Source: Microbacterium sp. XT11
Lineage (GTDB): Bacteria > Actinomycetota > Actinomycetes > Actinomycetales > Microbacteriaceae
DNA length: 64,000 bases
NCBI RefSeq assembly: GCF_001513675.1
Contig: NZ_CP013859.1
Span: forward strand, 1,179,081 to 1,243,080
Direction: 5' to 3'
This document shows positions 27,591 to 36,403 of the stretch, in pieces; position 1 is the stretch's first letter; every line of letters begins with the position of its first letter. The notes beneath the pieces were generated by a model, which was given only the letters and a program-made list of their open reading frames with translations, searched no databases and was not told the DNA's origin. The position numbers and the translations under genes are program-made.

Positions 27591-27614
27591 AGCGAAGGCG
27601 AGAGCAGTGCCGGC

Positions 27615-29744
27615 TCAGGCCTCGTTCGCGCCCTTCTTGGCGGTCCGCTCCTCGGCCGGTGGGCCCTCGGGGCGGTGCGCGCGTCGCCCGGCGACCACCA
27701 CGGGCCGTCCGGCCCGCTCCTGCCCGGGCATCGGTCGCGAGCGGCGTCCGTAGATCAGCTCCGACGAGTCGAGCAGCCACGGCACCAGGGTGATCGATAC
27801 GCCGTGCACCAGCATCAGCTGATTCGCGATACGGCGCGCGCGCCGGTTGTGCAGGAACGTCTCCCACCAGTGACCCACGATGTACTGAGGCAGGTACACG
27901 GTCACGACCGACGATCCGTGCTTCTCGCGGTACTTCTTGATGAAGCCGGCGATGGGCTGTGCGAACGACCGGTACGGCGAATCGACGATCACCAGCGGGA
28001 TCGGCATGAGGTGGTCGGCCCAGTCCTTCTGCAACTGCGCGGTCTCTTCCGGAGAGACCGACACGTGCAGGGCGAGCGTCTTGCCGTGCTTGGCGGCGAT
28101 GGCGTAGTCCACGGCCTTCACGACCGGTTTCTGCAACCTGTTGACCAGCACGAGGGCGACGTCACCCGTGGAGCCGAACCGAGTCGTGTCGTCGATCGCG
28201 ATCTCGTGCTCGACGTCGCGGTAGTACCTCTTCACGCCCATCATGAGGAAGGCCAGCAGCGGGATCGCGATGAACACGAGGTAGGCGCCGTGGGTGAACT
28301 TCGTGATCGTCACGATGACGAGCACGAACACGGTGAGCGTCGCCCCGATCGAGTTGATCACGAGCCCCACGCGCGCCGCCTGGCGATCGGATGCCGCGGA
28401 TGCGTCGCCCGGTCGTGCGGGTGTGCGCAGCGTGCGCCGCCAGTGCCGCACCATCCCGATCTGGCCGAGAGAGAACGACACGAACACCCCGATGATGTAG
28501 AGCTGGATCAGCGTCGTCAGCCGTGCCTGGAACACGACGAGCACGACGATCGCCGCGATGCCGAGCACGATCATGCCGTTGGAGAAGACGAGGCGGTCGC
28601 CCCGGGTGTTCAGTGACTTGGGTGCGTAGCCGTCGCGGGCGAGCACGGCGCCGAGCAGCGGGAAGCCGTTGAAGGCCGTGTTGGCCGCCAGCAGCAGCAC
28701 GCACGCCGTCGCGGCCTGCACGATGAAGAACGGGATGCTGCCGCCGCCGAACGTGGCCGCGGCGATCTGCGCCATGACGCTGGGCTGCGGCTTGCTGCAG
28801 TCGAAGCCGATCAGGTCGCACGCGTTCTCGGCGTAGTGCACGCCGGTGATGAGTCCCATGGCCGTGAGGCCCGAGAACAGGAGCGCTGCGATCGACCCCA
28901 TCATCACGAGGGTGCGCTGCGCGTTGCGGATCTTCGGCTTGCGGAACGCCTGCACCCCGTTCGACACCGCCTCGACACCGGTGAGGGCCGAGCATCCGCT
29001 CGAGAAGGCCCGAAGCACGAGCAGGATGATCGCGGCATCCGCCAGATGCTCGCCCTGGAGCTGATACGCCGAGCTCTCCGCCACGGGCGGGTCGCCCAGC
29101 ATCGTGCGCACGAGGCCGGTGGCGATCATCAGCCCGACCGAGCCGATGAAGACGTAGGTGGGGATGGCGAACACGGTCGACGCCTCCCGCACACCGCGCA
29201 GGTTCACGATGACGATGAGCACCACGAACCCGACGGCGAGCTCGACGCGGAACGAATCGAGCTCGGGCACGGCCGAGATGATGTTGTCGACGCCGGAAGC
29301 GATCGACACCGAGACGGTGAGGATGTAGTCGACGAGCAGCGCGGCCGCCACGACCACCCCGGGGATCTCGCCGAGGTTCTTCGACGCGACCTCGTAGTCG
29401 CCGCCACCCGAGGGATAGGCCCGGATGAGCTGTCGGTAGCTGAGCACCACGACGATGAGGAGCACGACGACCGCGGCGGCCACCCACGGGGCGAAGGTCA
29501 GGAACGCGAGTCCGCCCAGCGCGAGCGTCATCAGCATCTCCTGCGGGCCGTAGGCCACGGAGCTCAGTGCGTCGGACGCGAAGATCGGCAGAGCCATGCG
29601 CTTCGGCAGAAGCTGGTGGTCGGCCTGTTCGCTGGTGAGCGGATCGCCGATCAGGATGCGCTTGGCGATCTGCGGCGCGTCGGGACTTTCCCCGTATTCG
29701 TCTGACACGTCGGGCGACTCTACGCCTCCGCCTGCCTTCCTCAC
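27615..29744 (-). CDS. KimA-like APC-superfamily potassium transporter
   Basis: A 709-residue protein with about 12 membrane helices in the first 490 residues and a cytoplasmic C-terminal domain. The start of helix 1, ASDALSSVAYGPQEMLMTLA, matches the KimA (YdaO) K+/H+ symporter family better than amino acid permeases. Other landmarks are YPSGGGDYEVASKNLGEIPG and SALTGVEAVSNGVQAFRKPK. The C-terminal part contains a UspA-like alpha/beta region. The last about 40 residues are a basic low-complexity tail. GTG 29744 has GAGGA upstream; GTG 29708 is an alternative. Annotators often call this an APC amino acid permease; specificity for K+ is inferred by homology. Confidence 0.82.
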   Translation of the reverse strand: MRKAGGGVESPDVSDEYGESPDAPQIAKRILIGDPLTSEQADHQLLPKRMALPIFASDALSSVAYGPQEMLMTLALGGLAFLTFAPWVAAAVVVLLIVVVLSYRQLIRAYPSGGGDYEVASKNLGEIPGVVVAAALLVDYILTVSVSIASGVDNIISAVPELDSFRVELAVGFVVLIVIVNLRGVREASTVFAIPTYVFIGSVGLMIATGLVRTMLGDPPVAESSAYQLQGEHLADAAIILLVLRAFSSGCSALTGVEAVSNGVQAFRKPKIRNAQRTLVMMGSIAALLFSGLTAMGLITGVHYAENACDLIGFDCSKPQPSVMAQIAAATFGGGSIPFFIVQAATACVLLLAANTAFNGFPLLGAVLARDGYAPKSLNTRGDRLVFSNGMIVLGIAAIVVLVVFQARLTTLIQLYIIGVFVSFSLGQIGMVRHWRRTLRTPARPGDASAASDRQAARVGLVINSIGATLTVFVLVIVTITKFTHGAYLVFIAIPLLAFLMMGVKRYYRDVEHEIAIDDTTRFGSTGDVALVLVNRLQKPVVKAVDYAIAAKHGKTLALHVSVSPEETAQLQKDWADHLMPIPLVIVDSPYRSFAQPIAGFIKKYREKHGSSVVTVYLPQYIVGHWWETFLHNRRARRIANQLMLVHGVSITLVPWLLDSSELIYGRRSRPMPGQERAGRPVVVAGRRAHRPEGPPAEERTAKKGANEA

Positions 29745-29829
29745 GACATCCTCACGGAATCCCTACGGCGCGCCGGGCCACACTAACGGAATCCTGACGG
29801 CCATCCGCCGTCGCCTAGACTGGAATCCC

Positions 29830-30891
29830 GTGGGGGATCAGGTGCTTCTGGGTGTCATCGCGATTGCGATCGGCGTGGCCTTCGGCATCCTCCTCTTCGT
29901 GCCGTTCGTCGCCATCAGCTACCGGCGGCGCGGGCGGTTGAGCTTCGGGCGCACCATGCTGTGGCTCGGTGCCCTCGTCTACTTCTGGGCGATCTGGACC
30001 TACACGCTGCTGCCGCTCCCCGACTCGGACAGCATCCGCTGCGTCGGCATGATCACCGATCCGCTCGAGGTCGTCCGCGACCTGCAGAAGGCGTTCTCCG
30101 AGCCGGGCAACCCGCTGCGGCACCCGGCGTTCCTTCAGATCGCCTTCAACATCCTCCTGTTCGTGCCGCTGGGTGTGTTCCTTCGGGTCCTCGGTGCGCG
30201 CGGCATCCCGACCGCGCTGGTGACGGGGTTCGCGCTGTCGCTCCTCGTCGAGACCACGCAGCTCACCGGCGTCTGGGGCCTCTATCCCTGCGCATACCGC
30301 TTCTTCGACGTCGGTGACCTCATGACGAACACGACGGGTGCGGTGCTCGGCTCGGTGTTCGCCCTCGTGGTGCCGCGGTCGATGCGCGGCATCCGTCCTC
30401 GGGCCGACGCCGACCAGCCTCGTCCGGTCACTCGCGGGCGCCGCATCATCGCGATGCTGTGCGATGCGCTGGCGTGCGGCTTCGTCGCGTTCGGCGTCTC
30501 GGCGGCGGTGCAGCTGTGGCTGCAGTACGGCGTCGGCGACCGGGATGCCGTGCTCGACGGATCGCTCGCCGACCTCGTCAGCACCGCGGTCGCATCGGGG
30601 CTGTGGCTGCTCGTCATCCTCATCGGAGGTCGCTCGATCGGCGACCTCGCCGTACAGCTGCGCTACGCGGGATCGCCGCTGCCGTGGCCGTTCGCCCGAC
30701 TGCTGCGCTGGGCCGGCGGCATCGGGGGCATCGTCGCGCTCTCGCTTCTCGGGCCGTTCTTCGACGGGCTGTCGTCGCTCCTCACGCTGGTCGCGTGCAT
30801 CCTGGTGCTCACCACGGCGAGCGGCCGCGGGCTGCCCGGTCTGCTGTCGGGGCAGCACCTCACCGACGCGCGTGCGCGCGATGCGGCCTGA
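29830..30891 (+). CDS. VanZ-family protein fused to an RDD-like domain
   Basis: A 353-residue membrane protein. The N-terminal half is a VanZ-like domain with about four or five helices and the motifs LLPLPDSDSIRC, FNILLFVPLGVFLR and LVETTQLTG. The C-terminal half (about residue 205 on) resembles an RDD domain, opening RGRRIIAMLCDALACGFVAF, with three more helices. VanZ-RDD fusions are known in actinobacteria, of unclear role (VanZ gives low-level teicoplanin resistance in one system). GTG 29830 is chosen, since upstream in-frame codons overlap the divergent transporter gene. Confidence 0.82.
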   Translation: MGDQVLLGVIAIAIGVAFGILLFVPFVAISYRRRGRLSFGRTMLWLGALVYFWAIWTYTLLPLPDSDSIRCVGMITDPLEVVRDLQKAFSEPGNPLRHPAFLQIAFNILLFVPLGVFLRVLGARGIPTALVTGFALSLLVETTQLTGVWGLYPCAYRFFDVGDLMTNTTGAVLGSVFALVVPRSMRGIRPRADADQPRPVTRGRRIIAMLCDALACGFVAFGVSAAVQLWLQYGVGDRDAVLDGSLADLVSTAVASGLWLLVILIGGRSIGDLAVQLRYAGSPLPWPFARLLRWAGGIGGIVALSLLGPFFDGLSSLLTLVACILVLTTASGRGLPGLLSGQHLTDARARDAA

Positions 30892-30948
30892 CGCGGGTCA
30901 TCGGCGATACACAGGGGTTTCCGATCACGCGTGCGTAACGTCGTGGAC

Positions 30949-31641
30949 ATGACAACGGTTTCCGTCGACGAGAGCGCGATCACCGAGGCGAAGGAGCTTC
31001 GCGATCAGTTCCAGCGCTTCCTCCGCGAGTACGAGTTCGGGATGCGCGAGGTGGAGACGAAAATCTCGATCCTGCGCGACGAGTTCACGCACGATCACGC
31101 TTACAACCCGATCGAGCACGTGAAGAGCCGCCTGAAGTCGCCCGACAGCATCGTGGAGAAGATCGCGCGCAAGGGCATCGAGGAGCCGGACTTCGCCCGC
31201 ATCCGCGAGGAGATCACCGACATCGCCGGCGTGCGCGTGACCTGCAGCTTCATCGCCGACGTGTACCGCCTGTTCGATCTGCTCACCGCGCAGGACGACG
31301 TCACCGTGCGCATCGTCAAGGACTACATCAAGAACCCCAAGCCCAACGGCTACAAGAGCCTGCACGCGATCATCGAGGTGCCCGTCTTCCTCTCCACCGG
31401 AGCGCTCGCCGTGCCCGTCGAGGTGCAGTTCCGCACCATAGCGATGGACTTCTGGGCGAGCCTCGAGCACAAGATCTACTACAAGTTCGCCAACCAGGTG
31501 CCGGCGCATCTCGTCGACAGCCTGTCGGATGCCGCGGATGCCGCCGCCGAACTCGATCTCCGCATGGAGCGCCTGCACCGGGAGGCCCACGGCGTGCCGC
31601 GCAAGCAGCTCGCGCCGCCGCCTCCGGCCGTGCGGGTCTGA
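30949..31641 (+). CDS. Small alarmone synthetase, RelA/SpoT-domain GTP pyrophosphokinase
   Basis: A 230-residue single-domain (p)ppGpp synthetase of the RelQ/YjbM type. Synthetase motifs visible are HVKSRLKSPDSIVEKI, DIAGVRVTCSFIADVYRL (with the substrate-binding region), NPKPNGYKSLHAI and VPVEVQFRTIAMDFWASLEH. There is no hydrolase, TGS or ACT domain, so it transfers pyrophosphate from ATP to GDP/GTP but does not degrade the product. ATG 30949 is chosen as matching family length; GTG 30931 would add six residues. Neither start has a strong ribosome binding site. Confidence 0.93.
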   Translation: MTTVSVDESAITEAKELRDQFQRFLREYEFGMREVETKISILRDEFTHDHAYNPIEHVKSRLKSPDSIVEKIARKGIEEPDFARIREEITDIAGVRVTCSFIADVYRLFDLLTAQDDVTVRIVKDYIKNPKPNGYKSLHAIIEVPVFLSTGALAVPVEVQFRTIAMDFWASLEHKIYYKFANQVPAHLVDSLSDAADAAAELDLRMERLHREAHGVPRKQLAPPPPAVRV

Positions 31642-31696
31642 CCGCGCCGGCGTCCGGGCGGACCTGCATCCGGGGATCGGACGGGCCGGAACCTCG

Positions 31697-32911
31697 TCAG
31701 CCGAGGAACTCGCGCGCCGCGGCCGTCATCGCCGTGACGCCCACCTCGATCGTGGGGTGGATCTCGGGCGCGAAGAACGGAGAGTGGTTGGTGGGGATTT
31801 CCTCGGCGAGCCGCCCGGCCGCCTCGGCCTCGGCGAAGCGAACGGGATCGACGCCGCCCCAGAACCAGAACACGAGCGGCGCGCCGGCGTCGCGCGCGAA
31901 CCAGGAGACGTCCTCGCTGCCGGTGAACATCCCCGGGTCGATGACCGCCGTCTCGCCGAGCGCACGCCGTAGGGCCGAGGTCACGCGTGCGGTGGCGTCG
32001 ACGTCGTTGATGGTGGCCGGCAGGGTGTGCAGGGTCTCGATGTCGGGTTCGCGCTCGGCGCCGGATGCCGCGGCCTCGGCCCTCACGATGCGTTCGACGC
32101 TCGCGAGGACCTTCTCTCGTGCGGCGTCGTCGGGGTAGCGCAGGCTGAGCTCGAGCTTCGCCTCGGCCGGGATGATGTTGTTCTTCAGGCCCGCGTGGAT
32201 GGAGCCCACCGTGACGACGGCGACGCCCTGCGGGTCGATCTCCCGTGAGGCGATGGTCTGCAGTCGCATGACGGTGGCGGCGGCCATGACGACGGGGTCG
32301 ATCGTGGCGTGCGGACGTGAACCGTGCCCGCCGCGGCCGTGGAGGGTGACCGTGAGACCGTCGGATGCCGCCATCTGCGTGCCGCTGCGCACGCCGATGA
32401 TCCCCGCGGGGAGCGGCGTGACGTGCTGGCCGAGCACCACGTCGGGCGCGGGGTAGCGCGACAGCAGGCCGTCATCGAGCATGGCTCGCGCACCGGCGCC
32501 GTACTCCTCGGCGGGCTGGACGACCGCGACGACGGTGCCGCTCCACTCGGCGCGCTCGGCGACGAGCTTCTCGAGCGCCCCGATCAGCGCCGTCACATGC
32601 ATGTCGTGGCCGCACGCGTGCATGACCGGGACGGTGGTGCCTGCGGGGTCGATGCCCTTCGCGGTGCTGGCGTAGGCGAGGCCGGTCTGCTCTTCGACGG
32701 GCAGCGCGTCCATGTCGGCGCGCAGCCAGACGACCGGCCCGTCGCCGTTGCGCAGCACGCCGACGACGCCGGTGACCCCGACGCCCTCTTCGACCTCGAG
32801 GCCGAGCTCGCGCAGGTGCTGCGCGGCGATGCCCGCGGTGCGCGTCTCCTGGAACGACAGCTCCGGATGCTGGTGCAGGTCGATGTACAGCGCTTCGAGG
32901 TCGATCGTCAT
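31697..32911 (-). CDS. M20-family amidohydrolase/peptidase
   Basis: A 404-residue metal-dependent amidohydrolase (hippurate hydrolase/IAA-amino-acid hydrolase type). Metal ligands are visible in MHACGHDMHVTALIGALE, the catalytic pair in QPAEEYGAGA, and a later His in GQHVTPLPAG. The dimerisation insert is HGRGGHGSRPHATIDPV. It cleaves N-acyl amino acids in the cytoplasm. ATG 32911 gives the usual N-terminus (MTIDLEALYIDLHQHPELSF); ATG 32935, with GGAGGG upstream, would add eight residues. It lies alone, convergent with the alarmone synthetase gene. Confidence 0.9.
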   Translation of the reverse strand: MTIDLEALYIDLHQHPELSFQETRTAGIAAQHLRELGLEVEEGVGVTGVVGVLRNGDGPVVWLRADMDALPVEEQTGLAYASTAKGIDPAGTTVPVMHACGHDMHVTALIGALEKLVAERAEWSGTVVAVVQPAEEYGAGARAMLDDGLLSRYPAPDVVLGQHVTPLPAGIIGVRSGTQMAASDGLTVTLHGRGGHGSRPHATIDPVVMAAATVMRLQTIASREIDPQGVAVVTVGSIHAGLKNNIIPAEAKLELSLRYPDDAAREKVLASVERIVRAEAAASGAEREPDIETLHTLPATINDVDATARVTSALRRALGETAVIDPGMFTGSEDVSWFARDAGAPLVFWFWGGVDPVRFAEAEAAGRLAEEIPTNHSPFFAPEIHPTIEVGVTAMTAAAREFLG

Positions 32912-33002
32912 GACACCCGAGCCTACTCGCGGCATCCGCCCGCCCTCCGGCGCCTGCGCGTCCGCTCGCGCCGCACGAAGCCGCCGCCCGCCGACTGCGG
33001 GA

Positions 33003-33692
33003 TCAGTCGCGGACGTAGGAGGCGAGGTCGGGCCCGGGGTGGAGCACGGCGTTGACGATCGCCTGGATCGCGAACTCGCTCGCCTCGCCGAGCTCCACGA
33101 TCTCGGGGTGCAGAAGCCACTGCATCTGCAGGCCGTCCATCACCGCGAGGATGCTCGCCGACGCCTTGTCGATCGTGTCGGGCTCGGTCACGCCCTCCTG
33201 TGCGCACAGCGCGCGGAAGGCTGCGGCGACCTCCGACCGGAGGTTGGTGTAGCGCAGCTCGAAGTAGGCGCGCGCGGGGTGGTTCTCGGTCACGGATTCC
33301 GCCGACAGCACGGTGTAGACCTGCACGATGCCGGCGCGGCGGGCGTTCGCGAACGCCGTCCGCACGAGGTGCAGGAACAGGGCCGGCCCGTCGGGGATGT
33401 GCTTCTCGGCGAAGTCGGCGACGTCGGTCTCGTCGCGGTAGGTCAGCACCTCCAGCAGCAGGTTCTGCTTGGACCCGAAATGGTGGAGGACTCCGGCGTG
33501 CGTGATCCCGACCTGCTCGGCGATGTCGGCCAGCGTGCCGTTCGTCGACCCCTTGCTGCCGAAGATCTCGATCGCGGACTTCAGGATCTGCTCACGCTTG
33601 GCGCGAGTGGCAGGGCGCGTGCGCCCTGATTCCACCGCAGTTCCGGCGTCCTTCGGCATGGGAACCCCCGTGGTCACTCGATCTGAGTTCAT
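33003..33692 (-). CDS. TetR-family regulator of the divergent Opp/GH3 operon
   Basis: A 229-residue TetR-type regulator. After a 30-residue polar N-terminal tail comes the helix-turn-helix domain (AKREQILKSAIEIFGSKGST, then VGITHAGVLHHFGSKQNLLL). The C-terminal helical domain carries GPALFLHLVRTAFANARRAG. It diverges from the sugar-transport operon, and two identical-spacing palindromic sites lie between them, so it most likely represses that operon until an inducer (perhaps a beta-glucoside) binds. The start ATG 33692 lies next to the operators. Confidence 0.92.
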   Translation of the reverse strand: MNSDRVTTGVPMPKDAGTAVESGRTRPATRAKREQILKSAIEIFGSKGSTNGTLADIAEQVGITHAGVLHHFGSKQNLLLEVLTYRDETDVADFAEKHIPDGPALFLHLVRTAFANARRAGIVQVYTVLSAESVTENHPARAYFELRYTNLRSEVAAAFRALCAQEGVTEPDTIDKASASILAVMDGLQMQWLLHPEIVELGEASEFAIQAIVNAVLHPGPDLASYVRD

Positions 33693-33705
33693 GGTACTTG
33701 CACGT

Positions 33706-33753
33706 TTACTTACCAGCCAGTAACCTCACCGTAGTTTACTTTCTGGACAGTAA
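33706..33753. promoter_or_regulatory. Paired operators TTACT-N8-AGTAA
   Basis: Two 18-bp sites with the same arms: 33706-33723 (TTACTTACCAGCCAGTAA) and 33736-33753 (TTACTTTCTGGACAGTAA), 30 bases apart, about three helical turns. They fill the divergent region between the TetR gene and the Opp binding-protein gene. The arms are AT-rich in a GC-rich region, supporting function. Confidence 0.8.
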
Positions 33754-33799
33754 GTGAACGACCCGCTGCCTGCACAACGACCGTGTCCTAGGAGAAGCA

Positions 33800-35461
33800 A
33801 TGAAGCTCAGCAAGCCCCTGATCGCGCTCGCCGCGGCGACCGCCCTCGGAATCTCGGCCCTGGCCGGATGCTCCGCCGGCGGCTCCGGCGACGACAAGCC
33901 CGCCTCCGGCGCGGCTCTCACCATCGCCAAACCCGACGGCGCCATCACGACCGAATCGCACAACCCGTACCTCGGCGACTCCTCCGCGTCGAAGTACGGC
34001 TACGCCAAGGTGATCTTCGAGCCCCTGGCCCTCGTCAACCCCACCGGCGACCTCGGCACCACCCCGTGGCTCGCCGAGTCGGTCGAGTGGAACGACGACT
34101 ACACGCAGCTCACCGTGGTCCCCCGCTCCGGCGTCACCTGGAGCGACGGCGAGGACTTCACGGCGGATGACATCGTGTTCACGTTCGGCATGTACCTCGA
34201 CGGCTCCCTCAACGACACCTCCGCGCTGCACCTGACGAGCGTGGAGCCCCAGGGCGACGCCGTCGTGCTGACCTTCGCCGAGTCGAAGTTCACGGCGCAG
34301 GCGCGCGTGCTGCACACCCCGATCGTGCCCAAGCACATCTGGGAGAACATCGACGACCCCAACTCCGACCCGCTCACCGGTGACGGCCTCGCGGTCGGCA
34401 CCGGCCCCTACGTGCTCGACAACTGGACGACGGAATCCGTGACGCTGACGGCCAACCCCGACTACTGGGGCGGCGACCTCGCGGTGCCGGAGCTGCACTA
34501 CGTCTCCTATGGCGACAACGCGGCGCTGACCACGGCGCTCGTCTCGGGCGAGGCCGACTGGGCACAGGCGTTCATCCCGCAGATCGAGGACAGCTTCCTC
34601 TCCGCCGACGAGGACAACCACTTCCTCGCCTCCCCCACGGCCGGCTCGGGCACGCTGTTCATGAACCTGCAGACCAAGCCCTTCAACGACCCGGCGCTGC
34701 GGCAGGCGATCGCCTGGACCGTCGACCGCGACGCGTACGTCGACGTCGCCCGCGAGGGCGCGAGCACGCCCGTGTGGAGCGTGACGGGCCTCGGCGATCT
34801 GCTGGCCGACGAGATCGCGCCCGAGTACGAGGGCCAGGTCTACAGCGTCGACGTCGACAAGGCCAGGCAGATCCTCACGGACGCCGGCTACACGTGGAAG
34901 GACGACAAGCTCATCGACCCCGCGGGCGAGGCCGTCTCGTTCTCGATCTCGGTGCCGGCGGGATGGAGCGACTGGAACACCGAGCAGGCGCTGCTCGCCG
35001 AAGAGCTCGGCGAGGGGCTCGGCATCGACGTCAAGGTCGACCAGCCCGACTGGGGCGGCTGGGATGCGGCGCGCCAGGAGGGCAGCTTCCAGATGATCAT
35101 CCACTGGCTCGAGGACACCGGCAACGCCTACGGCCTCTACACCTCCACTATGGACCCGAAGTGGGTCGTCGACGGCAAGGCGCAGTTCAACTTCGGCCGC
35201 TACGACAACCCCGAGGTGACCGCGGCGCTGAACACCTACGCCAACACGTCGTCCGAGGAGGAGCGCGCGGCCGCGCTCGCGGTGATGCAGAAGGCCTTCG
35301 TGACCGACGTTCCGGCGATCCCTCTCGGCTCGCACCCGCTGCTCGGCGAGTTCAACACGCGCAACTACGAGGGCTGGCCGTCGGAGGACGACCAGTACGC
35401 CTCGGCCGATCCGACCCAGCCGGCCGTCGTACAGATCCTGACGAAGCTGACCGCGAAGTAA
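33800..35461 (+). CDS. Opp/Dpp-family substrate-binding lipoprotein
   Basis: A 553-residue SBP_bac_5-type binding protein with lipobox LAGC (Cys24). The mature domain shows family blocks GYAKVIFEPLALVNPTGDLG, WSDGEDFTADDIVFTF, VGTGPYVLDNW and DPALRQAIAWTVDRDAY. This family binds oligopeptides or oligosaccharides. Linkage to a GH3 beta-glucosidase and TetR gene argues for beta-linked gluco-oligosaccharides, as in cellobiose-type Opp systems of other bacteria. AGGAGAAG precedes the ATG. A long hairpin follows its stop. Confidence 0.92.
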   Translation: MKLSKPLIALAAATALGISALAGCSAGGSGDDKPASGAALTIAKPDGAITTESHNPYLGDSSASKYGYAKVIFEPLALVNPTGDLGTTPWLAESVEWNDDYTQLTVVPRSGVTWSDGEDFTADDIVFTFGMYLDGSLNDTSALHLTSVEPQGDAVVLTFAESKFTAQARVLHTPIVPKHIWENIDDPNSDPLTGDGLAVGTGPYVLDNWTTESVTLTANPDYWGGDLAVPELHYVSYGDNAALTTALVSGEADWAQAFIPQIEDSFLSADEDNHFLASPTAGSGTLFMNLQTKPFNDPALRQAIAWTVDRDAYVDVAREGASTPVWSVTGLGDLLADEIAPEYEGQVYSVDVDKARQILTDAGYTWKDDKLIDPAGEAVSFSISVPAGWSDWNTEQALLAEELGEGLGIDVKVDQPDWGGWDAARQEGSFQMIIHWLEDTGNAYGLYTSTMDPKWVVDGKAQFNFGRYDNPEVTAALNTYANTSSEEERAAALAVMQKAFVTDVPAIPLGSHPLLGEFNTRNYEGWPSEDDQYASADPTQPAVVQILTKLTAK

Positions 35462-35480
35462 CGCTCTTCGTCTCGACGCG

Positions 35481-35525
35481 CTCGCTCAGGAACCGGATGC
35501 CCGTGCGGCCCGGTTCCTGAGCGAG
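35481..35525. repeat. REP-like hairpin between binding-protein and ATPase genes
   Basis: A perfect 16-bp inverted repeat (CTCGCTCAGGAACCGG at 35481-35496, complement at 35510-35525) with a 13-base loop, flanked by TCTCG and CGAGA words. The GTTCCTGAGCGAG...CGAGA motif resembles an interspersed repeat I have seen widely in Microbacteriaceae. In this position it would stabilise the binding-protein mRNA or reduce readthrough into the ATPase and permease genes. The remaining gap holds GGAAAC before the next ATG. Confidence 0.8.
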
Positions 35526-35578
35526 GCCGCCGCGGCGAGACCGAAGACGCCACGGTCCGGAAGCAACGAAGGAAACCC

Positions 35579-36403
35579 ATGACTGACCCCCTGCTCACGG
35601 TGCGCGACTTCTCCGTCGTGTACGACGTCGACCCTCCCGTCGCCGCGGTGAAGGATGTCACCCTCGAACTGCGGCGCGGCGAGATCCTCGGTCTCGCCGG
35701 GGAGAGCGGATGCGGCAAGACCACGCTCGCGTACGGCGTGCAGCGGCTGCTCAAGCCCCCGGCCGTCATCACCGGCGGCAGCGTGACCTTCCACGACGTG
35801 TCGGGTGAGGACGTCGACGTGAACACGCTGGAGCCCGAAGAGATGCGACGGTTCCGCTGGGACAAGGTCTCCATGGTGTTCCAGGGGGCCATGAACGCCC
35901 TCAACCCGGTCGCGACCATCGGCTCGCAGCTGGAGGACGTCTTCGAGATCCATCGTCCCGGCCTCAGCCGGCGGCAGCGCCGGAGCGAGGTCGCCGAGCT
36001 GCTCGAGATCGTGAAGGTCGGGGCGCAGCGGAGCCGCTCCTTCCCGCACGAGCTCTCCGGCGGCATGCGCCAGCGGGTCATGATCGCGATGGCCCTCGCG
36101 CTGCGGCCGCAGCTCATGGTCATGGACGAGCCGACGACCGCGCTCGACGTGCTGGTGCAGCGCGAGATCCTGAAGCAGATCTCGCAGCTGCGGCACGAGT
36201 TCGGCTTCTCAGTCATCTTCATCACGCACGACCTGCCGCTGCTGCTCGAGATCAGCGACCGCATCGCCATCATGCGCGACGGCGAGATCGTCGAGCTCGA
36301 CACGGCGGAGAACATCTGGATGAGGCCGCGGGACGAGTACACGCGCACGCTGCTGTCGTCGTTCCCGCGGCTCACGGGCGAGAAGGGGGTGGTGGCGCGA
36401 TGA
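35579..36403 (+). CDS. Opp-type ABC transporter ATPase (OppD-like)
   Basis: A 274-residue ATPase with Walker A GESGCGKT (41-48), Q-loop in VSMVFQGAMNALNPV, signature LSGGMRQRVMIAMALA, Walker B LMVMDEPTTALDV and switch IFITHDLPLL. The LNPV/Q-loop style and MRQR signature match OppD/DppD. The extreme C-terminus is shorter than in classical OppD and lacks the Cys-rich end. It overlaps the second ATPase gene by four bases. Confidence 0.94.
   Translation: MTDPLLTVRDFSVVYDVDPPVAAVKDVTLELRRGEILGLAGESGCGKTTLAYGVQRLLKPPAVITGGSVTFHDVSGEDVDVNTLEPEEMRRFRWDKVSMVFQGAMNALNPVATIGSQLEDVFEIHRPGLSRRQRRSEVAELLEIVKVGAQRSRSFPHELSGGMRQRVMIAMALALRPQLMVMDEPTTALDVLVQREILKQISQLRHEFGFSVIFITHDLPLLLEISDRIAIMRDGEIVELDTAENIWMRPRDEYTRTLLSSFPRLTGEKGVVAR

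Noticed and set aside
26963..27793. 276-codon hybrid protein joining lipoprotein 3 to a C-terminal fragment
   Set aside because: The fusion results from the frame slip at about 27320; the conserved lipoprotein end is in the other frame, and the tail is antisense to the transporter gene.
29745..29829. A c-di-AMP (ydaO-type) riboswitch before the KimA-like gene
   Set aside because: The gap to the divergent VanZ gene is only about 85 bases and shows no such fold; too short for that riboswitch.
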